From: Faecalicoccus sp.
GTDB taxonomy: Bacteria; Bacillota_I; Bacilli_A; Erysipelotrichales; Erysipelotrichaceae
DNA: 13,316 nt
Assembly (NCBI GenBank): GCA_017941505.1
Contig: JAGAWH010000135.1
Span: 1 to 13,316 of the forward strand
Direction of reading: 5' to 3'
The position numbers and the translations under genes are program-made. A model generated the notes under the pieces. It was not told where the DNA came from. It saw only the letters and a list, made by a program, of their open reading frames with translations, and made no database searches. This document shows, piece after piece, positions 1-6,809 of this stretch (its first letter is position 1; every line of letters begins with the position of its first letter).

Positions 1-903
1 CCGAATTTGAAAGATTTAGCTTTACCATTTGATGAATTCTGCCGTATCAACAATATTGAAGAAGTTATGAAGATCTGGATCGGCCCATATACTTCCTTCG
101 GATATGGATACTTTGATGAAATTCCGGCTGCCTATGTAATGAAATACTTAGATACGACAACCGCTATTGAATTTGTCGGCATGCGCTTATGGACATGGAA
201 AAACGGTACTCAGTCTATTTATGAAGCAGCGAATAAAAAGTTGAAAAATCCGGCTGTGATGAATACAGAAGTTGTTAAGGTTGTCCGCCCTGCAGATGGT
301 CAAGAAGGCAAGATTAAGGTTACCATCAAAAATGAAAACGGTGAATCCGTAGAAGAATTCGATAAGTTGATCGTTACTACACCGCTTGATTGGTTTATGA
401 ATTATGCGGATGCCAGAGAAGATGAAAAAGAATTATTCTCTAAGATCATCCATGAAAAATATGTGGACTTCTTGGCTGAATTTGAAGAAGATGAAGGACC
501 GACCATCTCCGGTTATATCTTCGACAACATGGTTCCGACACGTTTAGGCCATGCGATGGTTTACTATCACCGCTGGGAAGATTTAGACGGTGATTGCCCA
601 TGTACGGTTTATGCACTTCGCAACCATATGGGAAGCGATGATGTTCCTTATGAATATACGATCAATACGATGAAAAAAGATATGAAGCGCTGCGGCTTCC
701 CGGTAAAGAATATTCTGATTGAACAGGAATCTTACTATTGCCCGCATGTAAGTCCAAAGGACTACGCCGATGGATGGTACGATAAGTTACACGCTATGCA
801 GGGTAAACAGAATACATATTATGCCGGTGAAATTTATTCCTTCGGTGATATGGAAGATACCTGTGCATCTTCAAAGGATATCGTAGAGCGCTATTTTAAA
901 TAA
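1..903 (+). CDS. FAD-dependent amine-oxidase-like oxidoreductase, C-terminal part (5' end outside window)
   Basis: The reading frame is open from base 1 (Pro-Asn-Leu-Lys-Asp...) to TAA at 901-903. The gene therefore almost certainly starts upstream, and the TTG at 7 is unlikely to be the true start. About 300 residues are visible; the N-terminal Rossmann GxGxxG FAD motif expected of the family is missing with the 5' end. Seen: a WKNGTQSIYEAANKKL segment like the 'GG-QSL-EAL-KKL' stretch of flavin amine oxidases / protoporphyrinogen-oxidase-like proteins, then strands ending in LIVTTPLDW, and a C-terminal YYAGEIYSFGDMEDTCASS segment matching the second FAD-contact region (AGE..GD). The substrate cannot be told. 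It is followed after 28 bases by the large flavoprotein, with an SD-like GTAAGGA in the gap, so the two are probably co-transcribed. Family assignment is fairly safe; specific function unknown. Confidence 0.75.
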   Translation, partial: PNLKDLALPFDEFCRINNIEEVMKIWIGPYTSFGYGYFDEIPAAYVMKYLDTTTAIEFVGMRLWTWKNGTQSIYEAANKKLKNPAVMNTEVVKVVRPADGQEGKIKVTIKNENGESVEEFDKLIVTTPLDWFMNYADAREDEKELFSKIIHEKYVDFLAEFEEDEGPTISGYIFDNMVPTRLGHAMVYYHRWEDLDGDCPCTVYALRNHMGSDDVPYEYTINTMKKDMKRCGFPVKNILIEQESYYCPHVSPKDYADGWYDKLHAMQGKQNTYYAGEIYSFGDMEDTCASSKDIVERYFK

Positions 904-931
904 TGAATAAGGTATAGGTAAGGATAATAAT

Positions 932-3727
932 ATGGCAAAAGAATGGAAAATCGGCGATCCGATGATCAATGACTGGGATTATTGGCAGGATGAGAACTAT
1001 GTGGCTGAAGATCCTGAAAAGGAGAAGATGGTTCTTAAACTGGTAACCATGATCACGGACCGTTACTTAAAAAGATATACAAGAACAATCAACAATAAAG
1101 ACCCGGAATATTGGGCAATCGATCATGTCTTAACAAAGGAAGAAGTAAAATTCTGTTTGTCCTTTAAAAAGACCCGCGTTCCATATACTCCGGAAGAACT
1201 CGCAAAACGCAACAACATGACAGTAGAAGATACCCAGAAGATGTTGGATCATCTATGCTGGATCGGTATTGTCGAAATGGTTCGCCGTGAAGAAGAACCG
1301 CATGACAAGATGTACAATCTGCCGATCTTCGTACCGGGTTCTGCAGAATTTATGATGATGAATGACAAGTTGACTGATGAGCATCCGGAAATGGCAACCT
1401 TCTTTAACTTGATGACCCAGCTGCCTCTGGCCGGTGTTACCCAGATGGTTCCTCCGGGAGGTGCCGGTATCGGTATGCATGTCATTCCGGTTGAAAAGGC
1501 AATCAAGGCTAATAATGAGTCGATTCCGATTGAAAGAATTTCTCACTGGTTGAATAAATACGACAAGATTTCTGTCGGACAGTGTACCTGCCGTAAGCAG
1601 CAGACCATGCGCGGTGAAGGAAGCGGAGATATTCCGGGTGAATACTGCATGGGTTTAGGTGACTTAGCAGAGTATTCGATCGACCGCGGAATGGGGCGCT
1701 ATATCACTTATGATGAAGCGCTTGAAATCTTAGAGCGTGCAGAGCGCAAGGGTTATGTTCATCAGGTAACCAATATCGATGGTGAAAATAAAATCGTTGC
1801 GATTTGTAACTGTGCTCCGGGCGTATGTAATGCGATTCGTACATCCCAGCTTTACAACACACCGAATATGTCACGTTCTGCTTATCGTGCGCATGTGGAT
1901 AGAGAAAAGTGTGTTGCCTGCGGCAAGTGCGTGGAAGTATGTCCGGTAGGTGCTGCTAAACTCGGTCAGAAATTATGTACAAAACACGGAGAGATCCAAT
2001 ATCCGGTCAGTGAATTACCGGATGATAAGATCTGGGGTCCGGATAAATGGAATTACAACTATCGTGAAGATGCCAAAATCAATGTATACGATACCGGAAC
2101 GGCTCCTTGTAAGACAGCCTGCCCGGCACATCTGGCAATTCAGGGCTATATCAAGATGGCCAGCGAAGGCCGTTATGAAGACGCATTGAAATTAATCAAA
2201 CAGGATAACCCATTCCCGGCAGTATGCGGAGCCATCTGTAACAGACGATGCGAAGATGCATGTACCCGTAATACGATTGATAAACCGCTTGCGATTGATG
2301 AAATTAAGAAGTTTATTGCCTCTTTAGATTTGAATAAAGATAAACGCTATATTCCGCATTGTGAAAACGGTGTCGGTGGATTCTTTGATGAGAAGATTGC
2401 CGTAATCGGTTCCGGTCCGGCAGGCTTATCTGCAGCTTATTTCTTACGCTTGGAAGGCTATCCGGTAACTGTATTTGAAAAGGAATCAAGACCTGGTGGA
2501 ATGATGACGATTGGTATTCCTTCTTTCCGTTTAGAGAAAGATGTTGTGGATGCAGAAATCGATGTGATCCGTGAAATGGGTGTTGAAATTAAGTGCGGTA
2601 TTGAAGTTGGTAAGGATGTAACTCTTGATGAATTACGTGCCCAGGGTTATAAAGCATTCTATATCGCAATCGGTGCCCAGGGTGGACGGTTGACCGGTGT
2701 TCCTGGTGAAGATTCCATCGGTGTACAGACCGGCGTTGATTTCTTACGTAAGATCAATCAGGATCATACTATTAAACTAGAAGGTGATACGGTAGTCGTA
2801 GGTGGCGGTAATGTTGCCGTTGACGTCGCAAGAACAGCTGTACGTGCCGGTAACGGTAAAGTCACAATGTTGTGTCTGGAATCGGCTGCTGAAATGCCGG
2901 CTGCTCCGGATGAAGTAGAAGAAGCCAAAGAAGAAGGCATTATCGTTAATAATGGATGGGGTCCAAAGGAAATCTTATCCAAAGACGGTAAGGTATGCGG
3001 TATCGTATTTAAGCGCTGCACATCCGTAAAAGATGAAACAGGACGTTTCAATCCGCAGTATGATGAAAACGATACAATTACCATCGAATGTGAAAATATC
3101 CTGTTATCGATCGGTCAATCCATTGAATGGGGTAACCTGTTAGATGGTACCAAGGTTGAACTGAACCGCAACGGTACTGCCATTGCCGATCCTGTTACTT
3201 ATCAGACAGGTCAGCCGGATATCTTTGTCGGCGGTGATGTTTATACCGGACCGAAGTTTGCGATTGATGCGATTGCGGCAGGCCGTGAAGGTATGGTATC
3301 CATCAACCGTTTCGTACATCCGGGTAACTCTTTGACAATCGCACGTAACCTGCGTCATTTCATCGAGCTCGACAAGGATGATATTGAAGTCGAAACCTTT
3401 GATAACGCAAAACGTCAGATTCCTGGTCGTAAAGCCGGTATCGCAACCGAAACCTTTGATGATTTACGCTTAACATTAACTGAAGAACAAGTTCAGATTG
3501 AAGCAAAACGCTGCTTAGGCTGCGGTGCAACTACCGTTGATCTTAACCGCTGTATCGGATGCGGCTTATGTACAACTAAGTGTGAATTCGATGCGATCCA
3601 TCTGTTTAGAGATATTCCGGAAGCCAGCACAATGATCCGCGCTGAAGATAAGTTTGCGGCCATCGGAAAATATGCAGTGAAGCGTGCTGCCAAGATCGGC
3701 ATTAAGAAACCGACATTTGGAAAGTAA
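932..3727 (+). CDS. Large multidomain Fe-S flavoprotein: GltD-like NAD(P)H:FAD oxidoreductase with two ferredoxin-type regions
   Basis: 931 residues; ATG at 932 is preceded by GTAAGGA (918-924). Domains in order: a winged-helix-like segment (about residues 85-125); a cysteine-rich region (C218, C220, C239; C292, C294, C299) that could hold a cluster; a ferredoxin motif C327-x2-C330-x2-C333-x3-C337-P; a GltD/DPYD-type N-terminal Fe-S helical segment (C393, C397, then CGAICNRRCEDAC near 431-443); an FAD Rossmann motif VIGSGPAG at 491-498; an NAD(P)H motif VVGGGNVA near 622-629; an FAD-closing IFVGGDVYTGPKFAIDA segment; and a second C-terminal cluster motif (C861, C864, C874, C877, C880, C884). 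The core resembles the glutamate synthase small chain, which moves electrons from NAD(P)H through FAD to Fe-S clusters. No large glutamate synthase subunit is nearby, so it is more likely a general electron-transfer or FAD/Fe-S oxidoreductase. Only 5 bases separate it from hypA. Confidence 0.85.
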   Translation: MAKEWKIGDPMINDWDYWQDENYVAEDPEKEKMVLKLVTMITDRYLKRYTRTINNKDPEYWAIDHVLTKEEVKFCLSFKKTRVPYTPEELAKRNNMTVEDTQKMLDHLCWIGIVEMVRREEEPHDKMYNLPIFVPGSAEFMMMNDKLTDEHPEMATFFNLMTQLPLAGVTQMVPPGGAGIGMHVIPVEKAIKANNESIPIERISHWLNKYDKISVGQCTCRKQQTMRGEGSGDIPGEYCMGLGDLAEYSIDRGMGRYITYDEALEILERAERKGYVHQVTNIDGENKIVAICNCAPGVCNAIRTSQLYNTPNMSRSAYRAHVDREKCVACGKCVEVCPVGAAKLGQKLCTKHGEIQYPVSELPDDKIWGPDKWNYNYREDAKINVYDTGTAPCKTACPAHLAIQGYIKMASEGRYEDALKLIKQDNPFPAVCGAICNRRCEDACTRNTIDKPLAIDEIKKFIASLDLNKDKRYIPHCENGVGGFFDEKIAVIGSGPAGLSAAYFLRLEGYPVTVFEKESRPGGMMTIGIPSFRLEKDVVDAEIDVIREMGVEIKCGIEVGKDVTLDELRAQGYKAFYIAIGAQGGRLTGVPGEDSIGVQTGVDFLRKINQDHTIKLEGDTVVVGGGNVAVDVARTAVRAGNGKVTMLCLESAAEMPAAPDEVEEAKEEGIIVNNGWGPKEILSKDGKVCGIVFKRCTSVKDETGRFNPQYDENDTITIECENILLSIGQSIEWGNLLDGTKVELNRNGTAIADPVTYQTGQPDIFVGGDVYTGPKFAIDAIAAGREGMVSINRFVHPGNSLTIARNLRHFIELDKDDIEVETFDNAKRQIPGRKAGIATETFDDLRLTLTEEQVQIEAKRCLGCGATTVDLNRCIGCGLCTTKCEFDAIHLFRDIPEASTMIRAEDKFAAIGKYAVKRAAKIGIKKPTFGK

Positions 3728-3732
3728 TTCCT

Positions 3733-4077
3733 ATGCACGAACTAGGAATTGCGCTTCATGTGATGGATACCGTGGAAGAACTTGCCAAAGAGAATGAATT
3801 GGAACACGTTTACAGCGTGACTTTAGAAATTGGTGAAGTATCCGGTGTTATCTTTGATTATTTAGCTGATGTATGGGATTGGGCAGCCAATAAAAGAGAA
3901 TTGTTTCAGGGATCAAAGTTACTCTGTGAGACGATTCCGGCAATCACATATTGCCGTAACTGCCATAAGACCTATGAAACGGTAACCTATGGGCGAACCT
4001 GCCCGTATTGTCAAAGTCCTGAAACTGAGCTGGCTCAGGGGGATGAATTAAATATTAAGGAAATAGAAGCCTTATAA
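3733..4077 (+). CDS. hypA: Hydrogenase/urease nickel metallochaperone HypA-like
   Basis: 114 residues, the normal HypA length (about 110-120). It starts with the diagnostic Met-His-Glu; His2 and Glu3 belong to the nickel site known for the family. A zinc ribbon follows with C74-x2-C77 and C90-x2-C93. HypA delivers nickel to [NiFe]-hydrogenase (or urease in some bacteria), normally together with the GTPase HypB. Neither HypB nor a hydrogenase subunit is present in this window. The gene begins 5 bases after the big flavoprotein, with a modest GGAAAG SD overlapping that gene's end, so it belongs to the same transcription unit. A possible reading is that its partners are encoded upstream of the window or elsewhere, or that this orphan HypA serves another metalloenzyme. 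Confidence 0.88.
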   Translation: MHELGIALHVMDTVEELAKENELEHVYSVTLEIGEVSGVIFDYLADVWDWAANKRELFQGSKLLCETIPAITYCRNCHKTYETVTYGRTCPYCQSPETELAQGDELNIKEIEAL

Positions 4078-4080
4078 ATG

Positions 4081-4108
4081 AAAAGGATCCGATTTTCGGA
4101 TCCTTTTT
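4081..4108 (+). terminator. Rho-independent terminator-like hairpin after hypA
   Basis: A perfect 12-bp stem (4081-4092 with 4096-4107) closes a 3-base TTT loop. The stem starts with A-rich bases and ends in a run of T (4103-4108), the usual shape of an intrinsic terminator. It lies 3 bases after the hypA stop and ends about 12 bases before the next start codon. It is therefore either the end of the redox operon or sits inside the leader of the following gene. Confidence 0.8.
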
Positions 4109-4120
4109 AGAAAGGAAAAC

Positions 4121-4813
4121 ATGAAAAGACCACATATTATCTGCCATATGACGATATCAATCGATGGCAAAGTAACCGGAAAACACTTAATGGATCCAAG
4201 ATGCCTGGAAGCAGAAGAAGCCTATTATCAAATTCATCGTGATTTTAAAGCCAAAGCTTTTGCGTGCGGCAGAGTGACCATGGAAGGAAGCTTTACATCC
4301 GGGTGGTATCCGGATTTAACAGAGTATCTTCCCATCAAAGAGCGCACCGACTACATTGCGGATGCATCGCATGACTTTTATGCGGTTTGTTATGACCGTA
4401 AGGGAAGGCTTGGATGGAAGGAAAATGTGATTCACGATGACGATCCGGGTTATGATAATGCCTATATCATAGAAGTTTTAACGGAAGATGTGGATGACAG
4501 ATATCTGGGATATTTGCAGGATAAACAGATTTCCTATATCTTTGCGGGAAAACAGAATCTGGATATTCCGTTATCCTTAGAAAAACTTCATACATATTTC
4601 GGGATAGAAACGATGTTGTTGGAAGGAGGCAGCATTATCAACGGTGCCTTCTTAAATGCAGGAATGGTGGATGAATTGTCCCTTGTACAAACTTTCTTGA
4701 TTGGTGACAGGGAGGGTTTACCTTTGTTTGGAAATGCCAATGTGGAAGGATTTGAATTAATCAGCTGTGACAAACAGACGGGATATCTATATTTAAGATA
4801 TAAACATGTATAA
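4121..4813 (+). CDS. RibD C-terminal / dihydrofolate-reductase-fold protein
   Basis: 230 residues. ATG at 4121 is preceded by AGAAAGGAAAAC, a good SD. The N-terminus shows the DHFR/RibD pattern (hydrophobic strand, MTISIDGKVTG, then FACGRVTMEGS). The C-terminal LLEGGSIINGAFLNAGMVDELSL is the conserved NADPH-contact and dimer region of RibD_C reductases (broken here as LLEGGS and INGAFLNAGMVDELSL). RibD_C enzymes reduce a pyrimidinone ribosyl intermediate in riboflavin synthesis, but free-standing 200-250-residue members without the deaminase domain usually have unassigned NADPH-dependent reductase roles. No riboflavin genes are nearby, so a pathway role should not be assumed. It ends at a shared terminator facing the - strand genes. 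Confidence 0.85.
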   Translation: MKRPHIICHMTISIDGKVTGKHLMDPRCLEAEEAYYQIHRDFKAKAFACGRVTMEGSFTSGWYPDLTEYLPIKERTDYIADASHDFYAVCYDRKGRLGWKENVIHDDDPGYDNAYIIEVLTEDVDDRYLGYLQDKQISYIFAGKQNLDIPLSLEKLHTYFGIETMLLEGGSIINGAFLNAGMVDELSLVQTFLIGDREGLPLFGNANVEGFELISCDKQTGYLYLRYKHV

Positions 4814-4846
4814 AAGCCTTTGCGTCACTTGCGCAAAAGCTTTTTT
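4812..4846. terminator. Bidirectional terminator between convergent genes
   Basis: The stem pairs 4812-4824 with 4832-4844 (13 positions, one C/A mismatch at 4818/4838) around a 7-base loop. On the + strand it ends in six T (4841-4846); on the - strand the same structure ends in a TTTT run. It overlaps the stop of the RibD-like gene and abuts the end of the - strand DsbA-like gene, so it can serve both. Confidence 0.75.
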
Positions 4847-5498
4847 AGCTGTGTACTAAATATTCAATAGCGGCTTTAAAGTCCTGATAATGAAAACTCT
4901 GTATCAATACAGCTTTCTGTTCGTATTGAATCAAATAGGCAGGTAATGAAGTAATTCCCATTTTCTTTGTGAATAAGAGATCTTTGGTTAACGCATTTTC
5001 AGCACTGCCATCCAGATAGTGCTGCAAAAATATATTTACATCGATTCCGGTTCTTTGAACGATTTTTTAGATTTCTTCCAGATGTGTGGTAGGCACACAT
5101 TCCAACACTGTGGCATGTCTTAAAACTGTTAAAAAATCATCTGCTTTTTGCGGGTCAGTCAATTTGGCAGCTTCATAGGCAAGATTCAGTGGCTTAGGAG
5201 AAGGATGATTATGATCAAAAAGACAGAATCCTTCCATATTCATGTCAAGATGTCCTATTGATTCTTCGCTTTTATAAATTTTGGCAAGGCGCTTACAGTA
5301 ACGGGCAATTCCTGTTTCCGGATCCAATGTCTTTTCTTCTGCAGTCATAAAGTCTTTGACATCTCGAACAAGCAGGCTCATGACATATTCGAACTCTATG
5401 TTTTCGGCATATTCACATTTTAATTTTTCCAGAATAGGTTCGCTTTCATAGCTGAGTCCCATCATGGGATTGGTAAATACAGTAACTATGATCTTCAT
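4845..5498 (-). pseudogene. DsbA/thioredoxin-fold family protein interrupted by an in-frame TAA
   Basis: Read on the - strand from ATG at 5498 (MKIIVTVFTNPMMGLSYESE...), the frame runs 143 codons and stops at TAA 5069-5067 (codon 144). The same frame then continues as KIVQRTGIDVNIFLQHYLDG... to TAA at 4847-4845, giving 217 codons in all. The length fits the DsbA-like / FrnE / SpxH class (about 200-220). The second part holds the expected 'cis-Pro' region (MGITSLPAYLIQY), so both halves belong to one fold. The classical N-terminal CxxC is absent: the position reads NPMMG, so a redox-active disulfide is unlikely even without the stop. An SD-like GGTGAT sits 4 bases before ATG and overlaps the end of the tautomerase gene. 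A longer frame from 5564 overlaps the tautomerase and is not favoured. Alternatives are recent pseudogenisation, a sequencing error, or translation of only the first 143 residues. Confidence 0.8.
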
Positions 5499-5502
5499 GA
5501 AA

Positions 5503-5865
5503 TCACCGGAACACTCTACGATCGATAAATTGACCGCCAACACTCCATGAAACGATATCTTCAAATTTGATATAGATGTTCTCTACAGGAATATTTAAAA
5601 CTTTATTGTATATTCTTGTGACAGATGCACTAAAGCTTGAAAACTGTTTGTGGTCTTCATTTCCGAATATGGCTGTCTCAATATAAGCAATTGGCTTATC
5701 GTTTTTACCTCTCAGCCATAGATGGCAGTTATCCTCGAATTCCAATAGAAGATATTGTTCGCTCTTTCCGGGAATAATTTCAATTGCCTGTCCTAAACAC
5801 GTTTTTAGCTCTGATTCTTTTTCTAAGCTTATTTCACAGCTCACTTTTGATTTGATAAACGGCAT
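5503..5865 (-). CDS. Macrophage migration inhibitory factor (MIF)-type tautomerase
   Basis: 120 residues. The start is placed at ATG 5865 (M-P-F-I-K), not at the in-frame ATG at 5880, for two reasons. Tautomerase-superfamily enzymes need proline directly after the initiator Met, because it becomes the N-terminal catalytic base. Also, GGAGAT (5878-5873) sits at proper distance before this ATG. Length and pattern match MIF (about 115): alternating strands and helices, a PGKSEQYLLLEF segment like MIF's GKPPQYIAVHV including the conserved lysine, and NIPVENIYIKFEDI like the RISPDRVYINYYDM segment. MIF-fold proteins form trimers and can tautomerise phenylpyruvate-type substrates; the natural bacterial substrate is not known. 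It starts 5 bases after the hydrolase-remnant stop and ends 4 bases before the DsbA-like start, so it is the middle gene of a three-gene unit and the only unbroken one. Confidence 0.85.
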   Translation of the reverse strand: MPFIKSKVSCEISLEKESELKTCLGQAIEIIPGKSEQYLLLEFEDNCHLWLRGKNDKPIAYIETAIFGNEDHKQFSSFSASVTRIYNKVLNIPVENIYIKFEDIVSWSVGGQFIDRRVFR

Positions 5866-5870
5866 ACTTT

Positions 5871-6355
5871 TTATCTCCATTTCTGAATTTGATGCAGTAT
5901 TTGATTGGCAACTTCCTGGTGCTTGTGCTGGTAGGTATGACCGGTCTTCTCAATAAATATTAAGTCATTGTCTTTGGCAGAAGGCATATGGGAGTTTAAG
6001 TTTTTTAAAAAATCAGCAGGGTCACCGTCTGTGAAGTTGTCATATGTTCCCACTAACAGGGCCCCGGTGTGCGTGATTTTTTCTGCCTGGGAGAAATCAC
6101 CGTTTCTTGCGGTATGCACATTATTGAGAAGGCCGGAAAATTGCCAGTCCCAGGCAGTATTCGCAATACATTCAACCCATCCCATAAATGGGAATGGTAA
6201 CATTTTATTTCCATCTCCATTGTCGACTTGTTTATAGATCAAACGTTTTTCACGCTCGGTAACACCGGACATCTTACAAGTTTGGCTGCTTCCATAGCTG
6301 TTTGGGCAAAGTATCCTTCATTGACATGTGCCTTGATACCTGCACTGGAATCCAT
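5871..6355 (-). pseudogene. Alpha/beta-hydrolase remnant: frameshifted and 5'-truncated
   Basis: The intact stretch is 6272-5871 (133 residues from an internal ATG). It carries the C-terminal half of an alpha/beta-hydrolase: GALLVGTYDNFTDGDP (acid-residue loop) and IEKTGHTYQHKHQEVANQIL, where GH supplies the catalytic histidine. Upstream, in another frame, 6355-6275 reads like the missing preceding segment (MDSSAGIKAHVNEGYF, then AQTAMEAAKLV). It would join smoothly to MSGVTEREKRL if one base were restored near 6273-6277 (GTAAG from GTAAAG, for example). Before 6355 the frame hits TAG at 6358-6356, and no nucleophile GxSxG half is found before the rpsF promoter. Usual family length is about 250-290, so roughly the first 100 residues are gone. 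Whether the 133-residue piece is still made is unknown; alone it lacks the nucleophile. Confidence 0.7.
5873..5878 (-). promoter_or_regulatory. Ribosome binding site of the MIF-type gene
   Basis: GGAGAT on the - strand, about 7 bases before ATG 5865. It overlaps the last codons of the hydrolase remnant. It helps decide the start codon, because the upstream ATG at 5880 lies over the SD itself and has no comparable site. Confidence 0.7.
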
Positions 6356-6409
6356 CTATCAATGGGCTGAAGATCAAATGGATAAAGCGTAAGATTTGAA
6401 AATTTACCA

Positions 6410-6438
6410 TTGAAAAATGGATTTGGTTTTGATAAAGT
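6410..6438 (+). promoter_or_regulatory. Putative sigma-A promoter of rpsF-ssb-rpsR
   Basis: TTGAAA (6410-6415), 17-base spacer, TAAAGT (6433-6438). The -35 differs by two bases from TTGACA and the -10 keeps T1, A2, A4 and T6 of TATAAT. Predicted transcription start is about 6445, right at the first leader hairpin. The -35 overlaps a small CCATT-GAAA-AATGG hairpin (6407-6420). Confidence 0.5.
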
Positions 6439-6443
6439 AAATA

Positions 6444-6503
6444 GGCAGGTTTATGCCTGCATCCTGCTTTCCGACAAGGAAAGCCATAAGTCCAGAGGAG
6501 GTG
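6444..6503 (+). promoter_or_regulatory. rpsF leader, probable S6:S18 autoregulatory RNA, with strong SD
   Basis: Two hairpins stand before rpsF: GCAGG (6445-6449) with CCTGC (6456-6460), and a perfect 7-bp stem GCTTTCC (6466-6472) / GGAAAGC (6478-6484) with a GACAA loop. The second carries CCG (6471-6473) at the stem-loop junction. Known from the family: rpsF leaders in many bacteria bind the S6:S18 complex through a structure presenting a CCG trinucleotide that mimics 16S rRNA. Position, CCG and the linked rpsF and rpsR genes fit this; the exact fold is inferred by eye. The SD GAGGAGGTG (6495-6503) lies 6 bases before ATG 6510. It lies 10 bases beyond the second hairpin, so protein binding there could block initiation. 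Confidence 0.55.
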
Positions 6504-6509
6504 TACAAA

Positions 6510-6803
6510 ATGAAGAAATACGAAATCATGTACATTATCAACGCATCTTTAGATGAAAACCAGTTCAATCAGGTTCAGGAACGTTTACACAAAACAATTA
6601 CTAACCATGATGGAACCATCGACAAAGTGGATGACTGGGGAATCAAAGATTTTGCGTATGAAATCGATCACATGAAAAAGGGACACTATGTTGTGATTAA
6701 CGTAACTGCAAACAACGAAGGAATCTTCGAATTCCAGCGTGTATGCCGTATCAACAACAACGTCATCCGTATTATGGTCGTTAAGACCGAAGGTGAGAAG
6801 TAA
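6510..6803 (+). CDS. rpsF: 30S ribosomal protein S6
   Basis: 97 residues, the normal S6 length (about 95-100). ATG 6510 is chosen over the in-frame ATG at 6453 because MKKYEIMYII is the canonical S6 N-terminus and a strong GAGGAGGTG SD precedes it; the upstream start would also lie in the leader hairpins. Conserved S6 features are visible: VDDWGIKDFAYEIDHMKKGHYV and the C-terminal RVCRINNNVIRIMVVK. S6 binds S18 on the platform of the small subunit. First gene of rpsF-ssb-rpsR, with 6 bases to ssb. Likely regulated through the leader. Confidence 0.97.
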   Translation: MKKYEIMYIINASLDENQFNQVQERLHKTITNHDGTIDKVDDWGIKDFAYEIDHMKKGHYVVINVTANNEGIFEFQRVCRINNNVIRIMVVKTEGEK

Positions 6804-6809
6804 AAGGCT

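Noticed and set aside
5499..5564. Longer start of the DsbA-like gene at 5564.
   Set aside because: It overlaps the conserved C-terminus of the tautomerase; ATG 5498 begins directly with the first beta strand and has an SD-like site.
6203..6392. An open + strand frame opposite the hydrolase remnant, ending in a helix-like stretch (ALESIYQWAEDQMDKA) before TAA.
   Set aside because: It has no start codon upstream and lies antisense to hydrolase segments that fit a known fold. It is more likely a shadow than the tail of a + strand gene, although a blastx search would settle it.
6453..6509. N-terminal extension of S6 starting at ATG 6453.
   Set aside because: It falls in the leader hairpins, lacks an SD and adds residues not seen in S6. 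The SD and canonical N-terminus support 6510.
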